The position numbers and the translations under genes were made by a program. Shown piece by piece: positions 36,656 through 45,941 of a DNA stretch of 64,000 nt. Source of the DNA: Streptomyces sp. NBC_00448 (lineage in GTDB: Bacteria; Actinomycetota; Actinomycetes; Streptomycetales; Streptomycetaceae); assembly GCF_036014115.1 (NCBI RefSeq), contig NZ_CP107913.1, forward strand, positions 3,475,001 through 3,539,000, in the 5' to 3' direction. The first letter of the stretch is position 1; each line of letters begins with the position of its first letter. The notes beneath the pieces were generated by a model, which saw only the letters and a program-made list of their open reading frames with translations, ran no database searches and was not told where the DNA came from.

Positions 36656-36754
36656 GGCGGGGTTCGAGACGTTCGTATATTTGTGGCGCACGGAAGAGGG
36701 CACCGCTACGAAATGACCCGCAGGCGCCGTAAATATGCAGTCTCGAACCCCGCC
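36656..36754. repeat. 99-bp inverted-repeat hairpin downstream of cebR
   Basis: The 15-bp arm GGCGGGGTTCGAGAC (36656-36670) is exactly repeated in inverse at 36740-36754. After a 4/1-nt internal loop the arms continue as 36675-36689 against 36724-36738, matching 12 of 15. The stem includes an unusually AT-rich TATATTT. It sits in the 366-bp gap between the hydrolase start and the cebR stop. A cebR terminator or a remnant of a small mobile element are both possible. The gap has no gene I can support. Confidence 0.65.
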
Positions 36755-36869
36755 GCCGGCGCCCCCGCGACCGCAACCACCCACCGCAGCACCGCCGTTA
36801 CGGACGACGGCGCCCACGCAGCACCCGTACCCGCAGCGGCACAGCCACCCGCACCGGCACCGGCACCCC

Positions 36870-37955
36870 TCACACGGACTCGCGCCGCACCAATTCCGTC
36901 GCGAGCACCACATGCCGCCGCACCGACTCCCGCTCCGCGATCTCCTCCAGCAGCACCCGCGCCATCGTCCGCCCCATCTCCTCCGTCGGCTGCCGCACCG
37001 ATGTCAACGCCGGGTCCATATGCCGCGCGATAGCCGAATCCTCGAACCCCACCAGCGCCACATCATCCGGCACCCTCCGCCCCTCCTCCCGCAGCACCGC
37101 CCGCGCCCCGGCCGCCATCACATCCGACGCCGCGAACACCCCGTCGACGTCAGGCCGCCGCGCCAGCAACTCCCGCATGGCCCGCCGCCCACCCTCCTCG
37201 GTGAAGTCCCCGGCGGCGATGAGTTCCTCGGAGGAGCCCCCGGAAGACCCGGACGACCCGGAAACCCCAGGCGAAGAAGCCCCGCCCCCACCCCCCAACC
37301 CCGCCTCGGCCACCGCCTGCCGATACCCGTCCAACCGCGACCGCGCCACATACATGTCCAGCGGCCCGGTGATCGTCGCGACCCGCCGCCGCCCCCGCTC
37401 GATGAGATGCGCGACAGCCGCCCGCGCCCCACCCACATTGTCGGCGTCCACATACGACACCGACTCCAGATCCGACCGCCGCCCGTTCAGCACCGCGGGC
37501 ATGTCGAGCTGCTCCAGCAGATCCGGCAGCGGATCATCCTCGTGCACGGACACCAGCAGCACCCCGTCCACCCGATGCGCCGCCAGATACTGCGCGAAGC
37601 GCGCCCGCTCCTTCGGCGTCCGAATCAACGTCAGCAGCAACTGCATGTCCGTGTCGGCCAGTTCCGCCCCGATCCCCCGGATGATGTCCGAGAAGTACGG
37701 CTCCGCGAACAACCGCGTCTCCGGCTCGGGAATGACCAGCGCGATCGCGTCCGTACGGTTTCCGGCCAGCGCCCGGGCCGCCCGGTTCGGCACGTAACCG
37801 AGCTCGGCGATCGCCGCCTCCACCGCCGCCTTCGCCCGCTCACTGACCCGCGGCGACCCGTTGATCACCCGGGAGACCGTGCCACGCCCCACCCCCGCGC
37901 GCACGGCGACCTCCTCAAGGGTGGGCCGTCCGCTGTGCCGCCCGTTCATGGCCAC
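36870..37955 (-). CDS. cebR: LacI-family cellobiose/cellotriose repressor CebR
   Basis: A 361-residue LacI/GalR repressor. The HTH with hinge is PTLEEVAVRAGVGRGTVSRV through AIAELGYVPNRAARALAG (about 10-63); the effector domain contains LVIPEPETRLFAEPYFSDI and FAASDVMAAGARAVLREEGR. In Streptomyces CebR is released from TGGGAGCGCTCCCA by cello-oligosaccharides. Such boxes lie in front of cebR itself, cebE, GH48 and, degenerate, GH5. A Gly/Ser-rich insert (about 217-240) interrupts the effector domain. The GTG at 37955 has AGGAGG 5 nt upstream; an ATG two codons later is possible. It is divergent from cebE. Confidence 0.93.
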   Translation of the reverse strand: MAMNGRHSGRPTLEEVAVRAGVGRGTVSRVINGSPRVSERAKAAVEAAIAELGYVPNRAARALAGNRTDAIALVIPEPETRLFAEPYFSDIIRGIGAELADTDMQLLLTLIRTPKERARFAQYLAAHRVDGVLLVSVHEDDPLPDLLEQLDMPAVLNGRRSDLESVSYVDADNVGGARAAVAHLIERGRRRVATITGPLDMYVARSRLDGYRQAVAEAGLGGGGGASSPGVSGSSGSSGGSSEELIAAGDFTEEGGRRAMRELLARRPDVDGVFAASDVMAAGARAVLREEGRRVPDDVALVGFEDSAIARHMDPALTSVRQPTEEMGRTMARVLLEEIAERESVRRHVVLATELVRRESV

Positions 37956-38019
37956 TGGAGCCTCCTGTACTCATTGCGCGCCACCTTAGCGCGAGGTCCA
38001 TCCGCTGAGGCGCGGCTCG

Positions 38020-38033
38020 TGAGAGCGCTCCCA
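38020..38033. promoter_or_regulatory. CebR box in front of cebR
   Basis: TGAGAGCGCTCCCA matches 13 of 14 consensus positions, 65 bp upstream of the cebR GTG, predicting autorepression. Confidence 0.8.
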
Positions 38034-38188
38034 CGTTACAAGCACCCGCGCCGGCCTCCGGCGATGCTTGCGCGAGGCCATCCGTTCAAGAAGTGACCAT
38101 CCGTCCGCCCCGGACACGTTCCGGCAACGAAATCGACTTCACATCTTGACACTGACCCCTCCCAGGCGTGAGTGTTCCGGCAAGCCTA

Positions 38189-38204
38189 GTGGGAGCGCTC
38201 CCAC
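38189..38204. promoter_or_regulatory. CebR box in front of cebE
   Basis: GTGGGAGCGCTCCCAC is a perfect palindrome, identical to the GH48 box, 109 bp upstream of cebE. Confidence 0.92.
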
Positions 38205-38312
38205 ACAGCGTTCCCACACATTGCGCTCGACGATCGAAGATCACCCGGGGACAGCTCCACCGCATCACCCGCACCACCGCACCGCACGACCCACCCTGAC
38301 AAGGAGAGTGGA

Positions 38313-39647
38313 ATGCGCACTTCCGGCAGAACCCGCAAGGCCGCCGTCATCGCGGTCGCGGGTCTCGCAGCCTGCGCGACCCTGATCACCGGCTGCAGCA
38401 GCAACAGCAAGGACGACAGCAAGGGGAGCTCGTCCAACGAGAAGATCACCCTGCGCATCGGTGACTACGGCGCGTTCGGCTACGACGACAAGACGGGCGC
38501 GAAGCTCTTCGCCGAGTACCACAAGCTGCACCCGAACATCACCGTCAAGGAAGACAACGTCTCCGACAGCGGCGTGTACTGGAACTCCCTGAAGCTGCAC
38601 CTCAACCAGACCAGCGGCCTCGACGACATCCAGGCGATCGAGATCGGCTTCGTGGCGAACGCGACCCAGCCGCAGTACGCGAACAAGTTCGTGGACTTCA
38701 AGTCGGTCAAGGGCTTCAACGCCGGTGACTGGCTGGACTACAAGGAGAAGGAGGCCACCACCTCCGACGGCAAGATCATCGGTGTCGGCACCGACGTCGG
38801 CCCGACCGCGATCTGCTACCGCAAGGACATGTTCAAGGCGGCCGGGCTGCCGACCGACCGGAACGCGGTCGCCGCGCTGTGGGCGGGCGACTGGCAGAAG
38901 TTCGTGGACGCCGGCAAGAAGTTCCAGGCGAATGCCCCCAAGGGCGTGGCCTTCACCGACTCCGCCGGTGGCCTGTTCAACGCGGTGCTGTCCAGCCAGA
39001 CCACGCAGTACTCCGACCAGAGCGGCAAGCTGATCTACGCCTCCAGCCCCGGTGTGCAGACCGCCTGGAACCTGTCCGCCGAAGCGGTGCAGGACGGGCT
39101 GACCGCCAAGCTCCAGCAGTTCGACACCACCTGGAACTCCGCGTTCAAGACCAACAAGTTCGCCACCGTGGCCTGCCCGAGCTGGATGATCGGCCAGGTC
39201 GCCTCGAACTCCGGTCCCGCCAACAAGGGCAACTGGGACATCGCCCAGCCGCCGCAGGCCGGCAACTGGGGCGGTTCGTTCCTCGGTGTCCCGAAGTCGG
39301 GCAAGCACCTGGCCGAGGCCGAGGCGCTGGCCCAGTGGCTGTCCGCCCCGGCGCAGCAGGTCAAGGTCTTCCAGAAGTTCGGCAACATCCCGTCGACGAA
39401 GGCCGGTCTTGACGACCCGGCGGTGGCGAACACCACCAACCCGTACTTCCCGGGCACCCCGATCGGCAAGATCTTCTCGGACACCGCGCACAACATCCAG
39501 CCGGCCCCGATCGGTCCGAACGACGGCACCGTGAAGGACATCATCACGAAGAACGGCCTGCTCGACATGGAGCAGCGCGGCACGTCCAAGGACGCGGCCT
39601 GGAAGAAGGTCCAGGCCACGGTCAAGGACCAGGTCACCACGAGCTGA
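38313..39647 (+). CDS. cebE: Cellobiose/cellotriose-binding lipoprotein CebE
   Basis: The solute-binding protein of the cello-oligosaccharide ABC importer (444 residues). It starts with a basic, hydrophobic signal and a lipobox LITGC (Cys at about 28), followed by a Ser/Lys spacer and a family-1 sugar-binding fold. TDVGPTAICYRKDMFKAAGL near 155 and GNWGGSFLGVPKSGKH near 315 are typical of this group. It is first in cebE-cebF-cebG-bglC. AAGGAG precedes the ATG by about 6 nt. A strong hairpin directly after it may limit read-through to the permease genes, giving more binding protein than membrane parts. Confidence 0.95.
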   Translation: MRTSGRTRKAAVIAVAGLAACATLITGCSSNSKDDSKGSSSNEKITLRIGDYGAFGYDDKTGAKLFAEYHKLHPNITVKEDNVSDSGVYWNSLKLHLNQTSGLDDIQAIEIGFVANATQPQYANKFVDFKSVKGFNAGDWLDYKEKEATTSDGKIIGVGTDVGPTAICYRKDMFKAAGLPTDRNAVAALWAGDWQKFVDAGKKFQANAPKGVAFTDSAGGLFNAVLSSQTTQYSDQSGKLIYASSPGVQTAWNLSAEAVQDGLTAKLQQFDTTWNSAFKTNKFATVACPSWMIGQVASNSGPANKGNWDIAQPPQAGNWGGSFLGVPKSGKHLAEAEALAQWLSAPAQQVKVFQKFGNIPSTKAGLDDPAVANTTNPYFPGTPIGKIFSDTAHNIQPAPIGPNDGTVKDIITKNGLLDMEQRGTSKDAAWKKVQATVKDQVTTS

Positions 39648-39657
39648 CCGGAGTTCG

Positions 39658-39695
39658 GGGCCGCCCGGCAGTGACTCCCACCTGCCGGGCGGCCC
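39658..39695 (+). terminator. Attenuator-like hairpin between cebE and cebF
   Basis: The perfect 14-bp stem GGGCCGCCCGGCAG (39658-39671) pairs with 39682-39695 around a 10-nt loop, 10 bp after the cebE stop. There is no T tract. It probably stabilises or partly ends the cebE message. Confidence 0.75.
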
Positions 39696-39796
39696 GCGTC
39701 CGGCCCCCGCTCCCCCTTCTCCCCGCTCCCGCTCCGCCCGCTCCCCCGTCGACATCCGTCGACACCCGCTGATCCCCTACCGGAAGGACGCCACTC

Positions 39797-40804
39797 GTGG
39801 CCACCTCCGTCAGGGCGACGTCCGACGGCAGCCCCCGGTCGTCCCGGACCGACCCCAGCACGAACCGCAAGAGCGGTGACAACGGCCCGCCCGGCGGCTG
39901 GCGCGCCAAGGCGTACCGGCTGGACACCAAGGCGTCGCCGTACGCGTACATCGCCCCCTTCTTCCTCTGCTTCGCCGCGTTCGGCCTGTTCCCGCTGATC
40001 TACACCGGCTGGCTCTCCTTCCACCAGGTGGAACTCGGCACGCACGCCAACTGGGTGGGCCTGCGCAACTACACCGCGCTGTGGGACAACAGCTTCTTCT
40101 GGACCGCGCTGCGCAACACCTTCACCCTCGGGGTGATCTCCACGGTGCCGCAGCTGATGATGGCGCTCGGTCTGGCCCACCTGCTCAACTACCAGATGCG
40201 GGCACGCGGGTTCTTCCGGGTCGCGATCCTGGCGCCGTACGCGACCTCGATCGCGGCCGCCACCCTGGTCTTCATCCAGCTCTTCAACCCCGACTACGGG
40301 ATGATCAACCAGGTCCTCGACCACATCGGGATCGGGGACGTGCAGTGGGCGTCGTCCAAGTGGCCCGCGCAGATAGCGATCTCCTCGATCGTGACGTGGC
40401 GCTGGACCGGCTACAACGCGCTGATCTACCTGGCCGCGATGCAGGCCGTGCCCGCCGACCTGTACGAGGCGGCCGCACTCGACGGTGCCTCGCGCTGGCG
40501 GCAGTTCATCAGCGTGACCATCCCGTCGATCCGGCCGACGATCTTCTTCACGATCATCGTCTCCACCATCGGCGCCACCCAGCTCTTCGGTGAGCCGCTG
40601 ATGTTCGGCGGCAACGTGGGCGTCTCCGGCGGCTCCGACCACCAGTACCAGACCCTCAGCCTGTACATGTACGACAAGGGCTGGCAGGTCGGCGAGCTGG
40701 GTCAGGCGTCCGCCGTGGCCTGGGTGATGCTGCTGATCCTGCTGCTCATCGGCGCGGTCCAGTTCCTCGTCATTCGCAGCAACCGCCGGAAGCTTGGGAG
40801 CTGA
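39797..40804 (+). CDS. cebF: Cello-oligosaccharide ABC permease CebF
   Basis: One of two MalF/G-type inner-membrane subunits (335 residues). A Ser/Arg-rich cytosolic N terminus of about 45 residues precedes six predicted membrane segments, the first YAYIAPFFLCFAAFGLFPLIY. The EAA loop that contacts the ATPase reads YEAAALDGASRWRQFISVTIP near 225. The start is a GTG at 39797 with GGAAGG upstream. It ends 2 bp before cebG. No ATPase gene is present here, in line with sharing of the MsiK ATPase among Streptomyces sugar importers. Confidence 0.95.
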   Translation: MATSVRATSDGSPRSSRTDPSTNRKSGDNGPPGGWRAKAYRLDTKASPYAYIAPFFLCFAAFGLFPLIYTGWLSFHQVELGTHANWVGLRNYTALWDNSFFWTALRNTFTLGVISTVPQLMMALGLAHLLNYQMRARGFFRVAILAPYATSIAAATLVFIQLFNPDYGMINQVLDHIGIGDVQWASSKWPAQIAISSIVTWRWTGYNALIYLAAMQAVPADLYEAAALDGASRWRQFISVTIPSIRPTIFFTIIVSTIGATQLFGEPLMFGGNVGVSGGSDHQYQTLSLYMYDKGWQVGELGQASAVAWVMLLILLLIGAVQFLVIRSNRRKLGS

Positions 40805-40806
40805 CG

Positions 40807-41727
40807 ATGGCACAACTCACCCAGCCGATCCCGTCAGCCGGGCCCCGGCACTCCACCACCAGCCCGCGAACCACCCGCCGCCGGCGGCGTTCGGGAAGCG
40901 CGGGCGGGCAGCAGAAGGCCGGCCCGATCGCGTATGTCCTGCTGATCCTGGCCACGTTGGTCTCGCTGTTCCCGCTGTACTGGACGGTGGTGGCGGCCTC
41001 GCGCACCGGCACCGAAGTGATCACCCCGCCGTCGCCGTTGCTGCCCGGCAGCCATCTCGTCGAGAACCTGAAGATCGTGTGGAACCAGGTCGACATGACC
41101 AAGGCCCTGATCAACTCCACCATCGTGGCGGGTTGTGTGGCCGTGAGCACCGTGCTGTTCGCGACCCTGGCCGGATTCGCCTTCGCCAAGCTGCAGTTCC
41201 GCGGCCGCAACGCGCTGCTGACCCTGGTGGTGGCGACGATGACCATCCCGCCGCAGCTCACCGTGATCCCGCTCTACCAGATCATCACGAAGGTGGGTTG
41301 GGTCGGGCACATCCAGTCGGTGATCCTGCCGTCGCTGGTGGCCGCGTTCGGCGTGTTCTTCATGCGGCAGTTCCTCTCCGAGGCGCTGCCGGTCGAACTG
41401 GTCGAGGCGGCGCGGGTGGACGGGGCGCACAGCCTGCGGATCATCTGGCACGTGGTGTTCCCGATCGCCCGGCCGGGGATGGCCGTGCTCGGGATGCTCG
41501 TCTTCGTCCAGTCCTGGAACGACTTCTTCTGGCCGTTCATCGCGCTGAACCAGCAGAACCCGACGGTGCAGGTCGCACTGCAGGGGCTCGGTTCCGGCGA
41601 CCACACGATCAACCAGGCCGTGGTGGTGTGCGGGGCGCTGGTCGCGACGCTGCCGCTGCTGCTGGTCTTCGCGGTCCTCGGCCGGCAGATCGTCGGCGGG
41701 ATCACCGCCGGCGCGGTCAAGAACTGA
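40807..41727 (+). CDS. cebG: Cello-oligosaccharide ABC permease CebG
   Basis: The second permease subunit (306 residues), MalG type. After an Arg-rich N terminus come six membrane segments starting [20 protein letters not shown]. The EAA loop reads [21 protein letters not shown] near 200. Two bp separate it from cebF, so the two subunits should be made together. The ATG at 40807 has GAGCTGACG upstream, a modest ribosome site. The family places the energising ATPase elsewhere in the genome. Confidence 0.95.
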   Translation: MAQLTQPIPSAGPRHSTTSPRTTRRRRRSGSAGGQQKAGPIAYVLLILATLVSLFPLYWTVVAASRTGTEVITPPSPLLPGSHLVENLKIVWNQVDMTKALINSTIVAGCVAVSTVLFATLAGFAFAKLQFRGRNALLTLVVATMTIPPQLTVIPLYQIITKVGWVGHIQSVILPSLVAAFGVFFMRQFLSEALPVELVEAARVDGAHSLRIIWHVVFPIARPGMAVLGMLVFVQSWNDFFWPFIALNQQNPTVQVALQGLGSGDHTINQAVVVCGALVATLPLLLVFAVLGRQIVGGITAGAVKN

Positions 41728-41833
41728 CGCCGCCCCGCTCCCCCTTCCCTGCCCGCACCCTCACCTCCGCGGCCCGCCCTCGGCACCCCCCACCCTCCCC
41801 CGACGACCCCTGATTCCCCTGGAGTCCCCCGTT

Positions 41834-43306
41834 ATGACTGCTGTCCGTTCAGAGAGTCCCGAACTCTCGGCGAGCCCGGCCTCGCTCCGGTTCCCCCCCG
41901 GTTTCGTCTGGGGGGCGGCCACCGCCGCCTACCAGATCGAGGGCGCCGCCGCCGAGGACGGCCGTACCCCGTCGATCTGGGACACCTTCAGCCACACCCC
42001 CGGCCGGGTCCTCAACGGGGACACGGGGGACATCGCGGCCGACCACTACCACCGGTTCCGTGACGACGTCGCGCTGATGCGGGACCTCAACCTCGGCGCC
42101 TACCGCTTCTCGATCTCCTGGTCGCGGGTGCAGCCCACCGGCCGCGGCCCCGCGGTCCAGCGCGGCCTGGACTTCTACCGCCGGCTGGTCGACGAGCTGC
42201 TCGACAAGGGCGTCACCCCGGTCGCCACGCTCTACCACTGGGACCTGCCGCAGGAGTTGGAGGACATCGGCGGCTGGACGGCGCGGGAGACGCCCGAGCG
42301 CTTCGCGGAGTACGCGGCGATCATGGCGCAGGCGCTCGGCGACCGGGTGCCGTACTGGACCACGCTCAACGAGCCGTGGTGCTCGGCGTATCTCGGCTAC
42401 GGCTCGGGGGTGCACGCTCCCGGCCGCACCGAGCCGGAGTCGGCGCTGAAGGCCGTGCACCACCTCAACCTCGCCCATGGCCGGGCGATCGGGGTTCTGC
42501 GTTCCGTTCTCCCCGCTACCGCGCAGACCTCGATCACCCTCAACCTGCACCAGGTGCGCGCGTACAGCCAGTCGGCCGCCGACCTGGACGCCGCGCGCCG
42601 GATCGACGCGGTCGGCAACCGGGTCTTCCTCGGCCCGATCCTCGGCGACGGCTACCCGGAGGACCTGCTCACCGACACCGGCCATCTGGTCGACTGGGAC
42701 ACGCTGGTCAAGCCGGGCGACCTGGCGGAGATCTCCCGCCCGATCGACCTGCTCGGCATCAACTACTACACGCCGACGCTGGTCTCCGACGGCCGGGAGA
42801 ACCCCGACCTGCCGCGCAACGACGGCCACGGCGCGAGCGACTACTCGCCCTGGCCCGGCTCCGAGCACGTCGCCTTCCACCAGCCGCCCGGCGAGACCAC
42901 CGCGATGCGGTGGGCGGTCGACGCGAGCGGCCTGTACGACCTGCTGATGCGCGTCCACCACGAGCACCCCGACCTGCCGATGATGGTCACCGAGAACGGT
43001 GCCGCCTTCGACGACTACATCTCGCCCGAGGGCGCGATCAACGACCCGCAGCGGATCGCGTACCTGCGCGGCCACCTCTCCGCGGTGCACCGCGCGCTGA
43101 CCGACGGCGCCGACGTCCGGGGCTACTTCCTGTGGTCGCTGCTGGACAACTTCGAGTGGTCCTACGGCTACAGCAAGCGCTTCGGCGCGGTGTACGTCGA
43201 CTTCGGCACCCAGCGCCGGGTCCCCAAGCAGAGCGCCCACTGGTACGCCGAGGTGGCGCGCGACAACGTCCTTCCGGACTCCCCGGAGGAGGCCGGGAGG
43301 TCCTGA
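41834..43306 (+). CDS. bglC: Intracellular GH1 beta-glucosidase BglC
   Basis: It splits imported cellobiose into glucose in the cytoplasm; no signal peptide is present. The 490-residue GH1 protein shows [19 protein letters not shown] at the N terminus, [14 protein letters not shown] (acid/base Glu near 178), and [11 protein letters not shown] (nucleophile Glu near 383) followed by [22 protein letters not shown]. It closes the ceb operon 106 bp after cebG and has no CebR-type box of its own that I can see. By destroying cellobiose the enzyme also removes the inducer of CebR. Confidence 0.96.
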   Translation: MTAVRSESPELSASPASLRFPPGFVWGAATAAYQIEGAAAEDGRTPSIWDTFSHTPGRVLNGDTGDIAADHYHRFRDDVALMRDLNLGAYRFSISWSRVQPTGRGPAVQRGLDFYRRLVDELLDKGVTPVATLYHWDLPQELEDIGGWTARETPERFAEYAAIMAQALGDRVPYWTTLNEPWCSAYLGYGSGVHAPGRTEPESALKAVHHLNLAHGRAIGVLRSVLPATAQTSITLNLHQVRAYSQSAADLDAARRIDAVGNRVFLGPILGDGYPEDLLTDTGHLVDWDTLVKPGDLAEISRPIDLLGINYYTPTLVSDGRENPDLPRNDGHGASDYSPWPGSEHVAFHQPPGETTAMRWAVDASGLYDLLMRVHHEHPDLPMMVTENGAAFDDYISPEGAINDPQRIAYLRGHLSAVHRALTDGADVRGYFLWSLLDNFEWSYGYSKRFGAVYVDFGTQRRVPKQSAHWYAEVARDNVLPDSPEEAGRS

Positions 43307-43318
43307 GGGGACGAAGAA

Positions 43319-43362
43319 GGGCTCCGGTCGCCGCGAACGAGGGTGCGCGACGACCGGAGCCC
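43319..43362. terminator. Bidirectional terminator bglC / GH18
   Basis: GGGCTCCGGTCG (43319-43330) is perfectly complementary to 43351-43362 with a 20-nt loop. It lies between two convergent genes. Confidence 0.75.
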
Positions 43363-43423
43363 GCCGCCGTCCTGCCCCGTGGGGGTGGGACAGGAGAGCG
43401 GCCGGAGCGGGATGTCCGGGGGG

Positions 43424-44908
43424 TCAGCCGGTGGCGCCGCCCAGGGCCCGCGCGAACGCGCCGTCGGGCTGGGTGACGGAGCTGCAGGTGGCGTCCGCGT
43501 AGCTCTGGGCGCCGCCGGGGCACTGCTTGTCGCGCGTCGCGGACCACATCGACAGCCAGGCCAGGCCCTTGGACGTGGCGAGGTCGGCGAGCGTGCTCGC
43601 GTCCGCGAGGGTGAAGGTCTCGCTGCTCACGTCGTTGACGCCGATCATCGGTGTGACGGCGACGGCGTGCCAGGCGGCGGTGTCGGAGAGCCCGAGCACG
43701 CTCTTGACCTGGGCCTGCGTGGCGGTGGCGGCATCGACGGCGTACTGCCCCATGTCGCCGCTGTAGGAGGCGCCGTAGTCCATCGCCATGATGTTGACCG
43801 CCTGCACCGCGACGCCGTTGCTCTTGGCGTTCGCCAGCAGGTCGATGCCGTCCTGGGTGAGCCCGCTCGGCATCGCAGGCAGCGTGTAGGACACCTCCAG
43901 GCCGCTGTGGCTCGCCTGGAGCTGCGAGATCGCCTGCGCCCTGCGGGTGTCGGCCGCGGTGTCGGCCAGCGCGCCGCCCTCCACGTCGAAGTCGACCTTG
44001 GTGAGCCGGTACGCGTCGACGACCTTGCCGTACGCGGCCGCGAGGTCGCTCACCGAGGAGCACGCGGAGGCCAGTTCGGTGCCGTTGGCGCCGCCGAAGG
44101 AGACGCGTACGTCGCCGCCCGCCGCGCGCACGGCGCCGATCTGGGCGGCCACCGCGTCGCTGCCGAGGTCGGTGACGCCACCCCACTTCGGGGTGCAGCC
44201 GCCGCCGGAGACGACGAAGGCGAGGTTGAACTGCTTCACCCCGTCGGCCTTCATCGCCCCCGTCAGGTCGTACGCGGGATAGAGCGAGGTGTCGACGTAG
44301 GGGGCGAACCCGCCGGAGGCCGCCGAGCCGGCACCGGTCCCCGCTGTCGGGGTCGCGGTCGGGGCGGGGGTCCCTGACGGGGTCGCGGTCGTGGTCGCGG
44401 TCGGGGTCGCGGTGGGCGTGGCGGTCCCAGTGGGACGGCCGGTCGGCGCGGTGGTCGGGTCGTCGTCGACCGAGCACTTCGCGCCGTTGATCGTGCAGCC
44501 GGCGGGCGCGGCGGCGGGCCCGTTGCCGCCGGGCACGTTCGCGGTGAAGCCGATGTCCGCCGTCGCGCCGGGGGCGAGCGTGTGGTTCCAGCTGTCCGGG
44601 GTGACCGTCACCGTCTGCCCGGACACGGTGTACGCGCCGTTCCACAGCGAGCCGATGGTGCTGCCGGCCGGCAGGCGGAAGGAGAGCGTCCAGCCGTCCA
44701 GCGGGCTGTCGCTCGGGTTGCTGATCTCGTACTGCCCGGTGTAGCCGGTGGTCCAGTCGCTGGTCGTGCGGTACGCCGCCGCGACCGTGGCGGCGCTCGC
44801 GGAGCCGGCGAAGGCGAACGCGCCGCCGGCGGCGGCCGCCGCCGCGGTGATCCCGCAGAGCACCTGCGTCCTGCGGCCGGGACGCCGGCGGTGGGTGGTG
44901 GCTGCCAT
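43424..44908 (-). CDS. Secreted GH18 chitinase with CBM2
   Basis: A 494-residue protein: signal peptide ending at ASA (about 39), CBM2 (about 40-142, SLWNGAYTVSG, Cys near the end), a Pro/Thr repeat linker, and a GH18 barrel from about 185. The active-site motif is VDFDVEGG, the DxDxE of GH18 with the acid Glu; MAMDYG holds the conserved Met-Asp-Tyr. CBM2 modules occur on both cellulases and chitinases. The domain resembles bacterial chitinases with a compact barrel. The start is the ATG at 44908. I looked upstream for a DasR-type site and found none convincing. Confidence 0.92.
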   Translation of the reverse strand: MAATTHRRRPGRRTQVLCGITAAAAAAGGAFAFAGSASAATVAAAYRTTSDWTTGYTGQYEISNPSDSPLDGWTLSFRLPAGSTIGSLWNGAYTVSGQTVTVTPDSWNHTLAPGATADIGFTANVPGGNGPAAAPAGCTINGAKCSVDDDPTTAPTGRPTGTATPTATPTATTTATPSGTPAPTATPTAGTGAGSAASGGFAPYVDTSLYPAYDLTGAMKADGVKQFNLAFVVSGGGCTPKWGGVTDLGSDAVAAQIGAVRAAGGDVRVSFGGANGTELASACSSVSDLAAAYGKVVDAYRLTKVDFDVEGGALADTAADTRRAQAISQLQASHSGLEVSYTLPAMPSGLTQDGIDLLANAKSNGVAVQAVNIMAMDYGASYSGDMGQYAVDAATATQAQVKSVLGLSDTAAWHAVAVTPMIGVNDVSSETFTLADASTLADLATSKGLAWLSMWSATRDKQCPGGAQSYADATCSSVTQPDGAFARALGGATG

Positions 44909-45066
44909 GGCTGCCTGCCTTGTTGTACTCGGAGGTGGGGGCGGGCAGCACGCTAGCGGGCACGGATCGGACAAAAGCCCAGTTCAGGACGGTTGATCGG
45001 CTTCTTAGGACGGGCTTAAGGAACCGGAAGGGGCGGCTTAACGATCGGCGCCGGGGCCCTGCGGGA

Positions 45067-45783
45067 TCACGCGTTCCGCGACGAGGTCAGGTGCGCGAAG
45101 ACGACCACGTTCGACTCGTAGTCGCGCTTCTTGTGGTCGAACACGCCGCCGCAGGTGATGATCCGCAGTTGCGCGTCGGGGGTGTCGCCGTAGACCCGCT
45201 GGTCGGGGAAGTCCCCCTTGGCGAAGGTGTCGACCTCGTCGACGGTGAAGGTGGCGACGGTGCCATCGGCGCGGGTGATGTCGATCGGGTCGCCCTTCTT
45301 GAGGTAGGAGAGCAGGTAGAAGACCGCCGGGCCGCTCGTGGTGTCCACATGGCCGGCCACGATCGCGTTGCCGCGTTCACCGGGGCTGGCGCCGCCCTGG
45401 TACCAGCCGGCGAGGTTGCGGTCGGTGTCGGGCGGCGGCTGGAGCACTCCGGTGGCGTCCATCGAGAGCATGGTGAAGGGGGCGTTCACCCCGATGCTCG
45501 GGATGGAGATCTTCGTCGGCGTCGCGCGCGGCAGCGAGGGTGCGGTGGTCGGCGCCATCGTCACCACCGGATCGGCCGACGGCGCCGAGGCGGCACTGGC
45601 GGCGGGCGGCGTCGGCGCCCCGACGGCGGTGTCCGCGCCGGAGGAGTCGAAGGAGCGGAAGACCAGGAACGCGCCGACCAGGGTCGCGGCGACGGCCCAG
45701 CGCAGGACCCGGGTGCCGCTGTCCCGCGCCGGCGGCGGCGCGTCCGCCCCCTTGGGGTCGCGCTGCGGCGGCTGCGTGCTCAT
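45067..45783 (-). CDS. Class F-like sortase
   Basis: A 238-residue membrane-anchored transpeptidase. A cytosolic Pro-rich start is followed by one membrane segment (about 27-44, VLRWAVAATLVGAFLVF), a linker, and the sortase beta-barrel from about 85 (TKISIPSIGVNAPF). Catalytic residues are the His of NAIVAGHVD near 146, Cys211 in LRIITCGGVFD and an Arg shortly after (KKRDYESNVVVFA). This layout fits actinobacterial class F sortases, whose substrates are poorly known. The ATG at 45783 has AAAGGCAG upstream. Its neighbour at 46011 looks like a surface protein and may be the substrate. Confidence 0.88.
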   Translation of the reverse strand: MSTQPPQRDPKGADAPPPARDSGTRVLRWAVAATLVGAFLVFRSFDSSGADTAVGAPTPPAASAASAPSADPVVTMAPTTAPSLPRATPTKISIPSIGVNAPFTMLSMDATGVLQPPPDTDRNLAGWYQGGASPGERGNAIVAGHVDTTSGPAVFYLLSYLKKGDPIDITRADGTVATFTVDEVDTFAKGDFPDQRVYGDTPDAQLRIITCGGVFDHKKRDYESNVVVFAHLTSSRNA

Positions 45784-45941
45784 ACGGTGCTGCCTTTCTG
45801 ACGACGGGCGAGATACGAGGAGCCGGGGCCGGCCACTGACCGCCAAGCGGGCGAACGGCAACGGGCGGGCGGCCGGGCGCGTTGCGGGACGGCACGCACC
45901 CGGCCGCCGGAAAAGGGGCCTCCCGGGACGAGGCTCCGGGG

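Larger units (their letters stand above)
37956..38312. other. Divergent promoter region cebR / cebE
   Basis: These 357 bp hold two CebR boxes. A TTGACA at 38146-38151 is a possible -35 for cebE, and AAGGAG precedes the cebE ATG. No gene is present. Confidence 0.75.

Noticed and set aside
36656..36754. tRNA-like T-arm (GGTTCGAGAC) as an integration site
   Set aside because: Only the T-arm-like string is present, repeated in inverse. No other tRNA part and no integrase are nearby.
41852..41868. GAGAGT/ACTCTC inverted repeat at the start of bglC
   Set aside because: It lies within the coding sequence (codons 7-12), has a 5-nt spacer and lacks the GAGCGCTC core of the LacI-type boxes, so it is probably chance.
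44909..45066. DasR-type operator for the chitinase gene
   Set aside because: I looked for the ACTGGTCTAGACCAGT-type site upstream of the GH18 start and saw no acceptable match.
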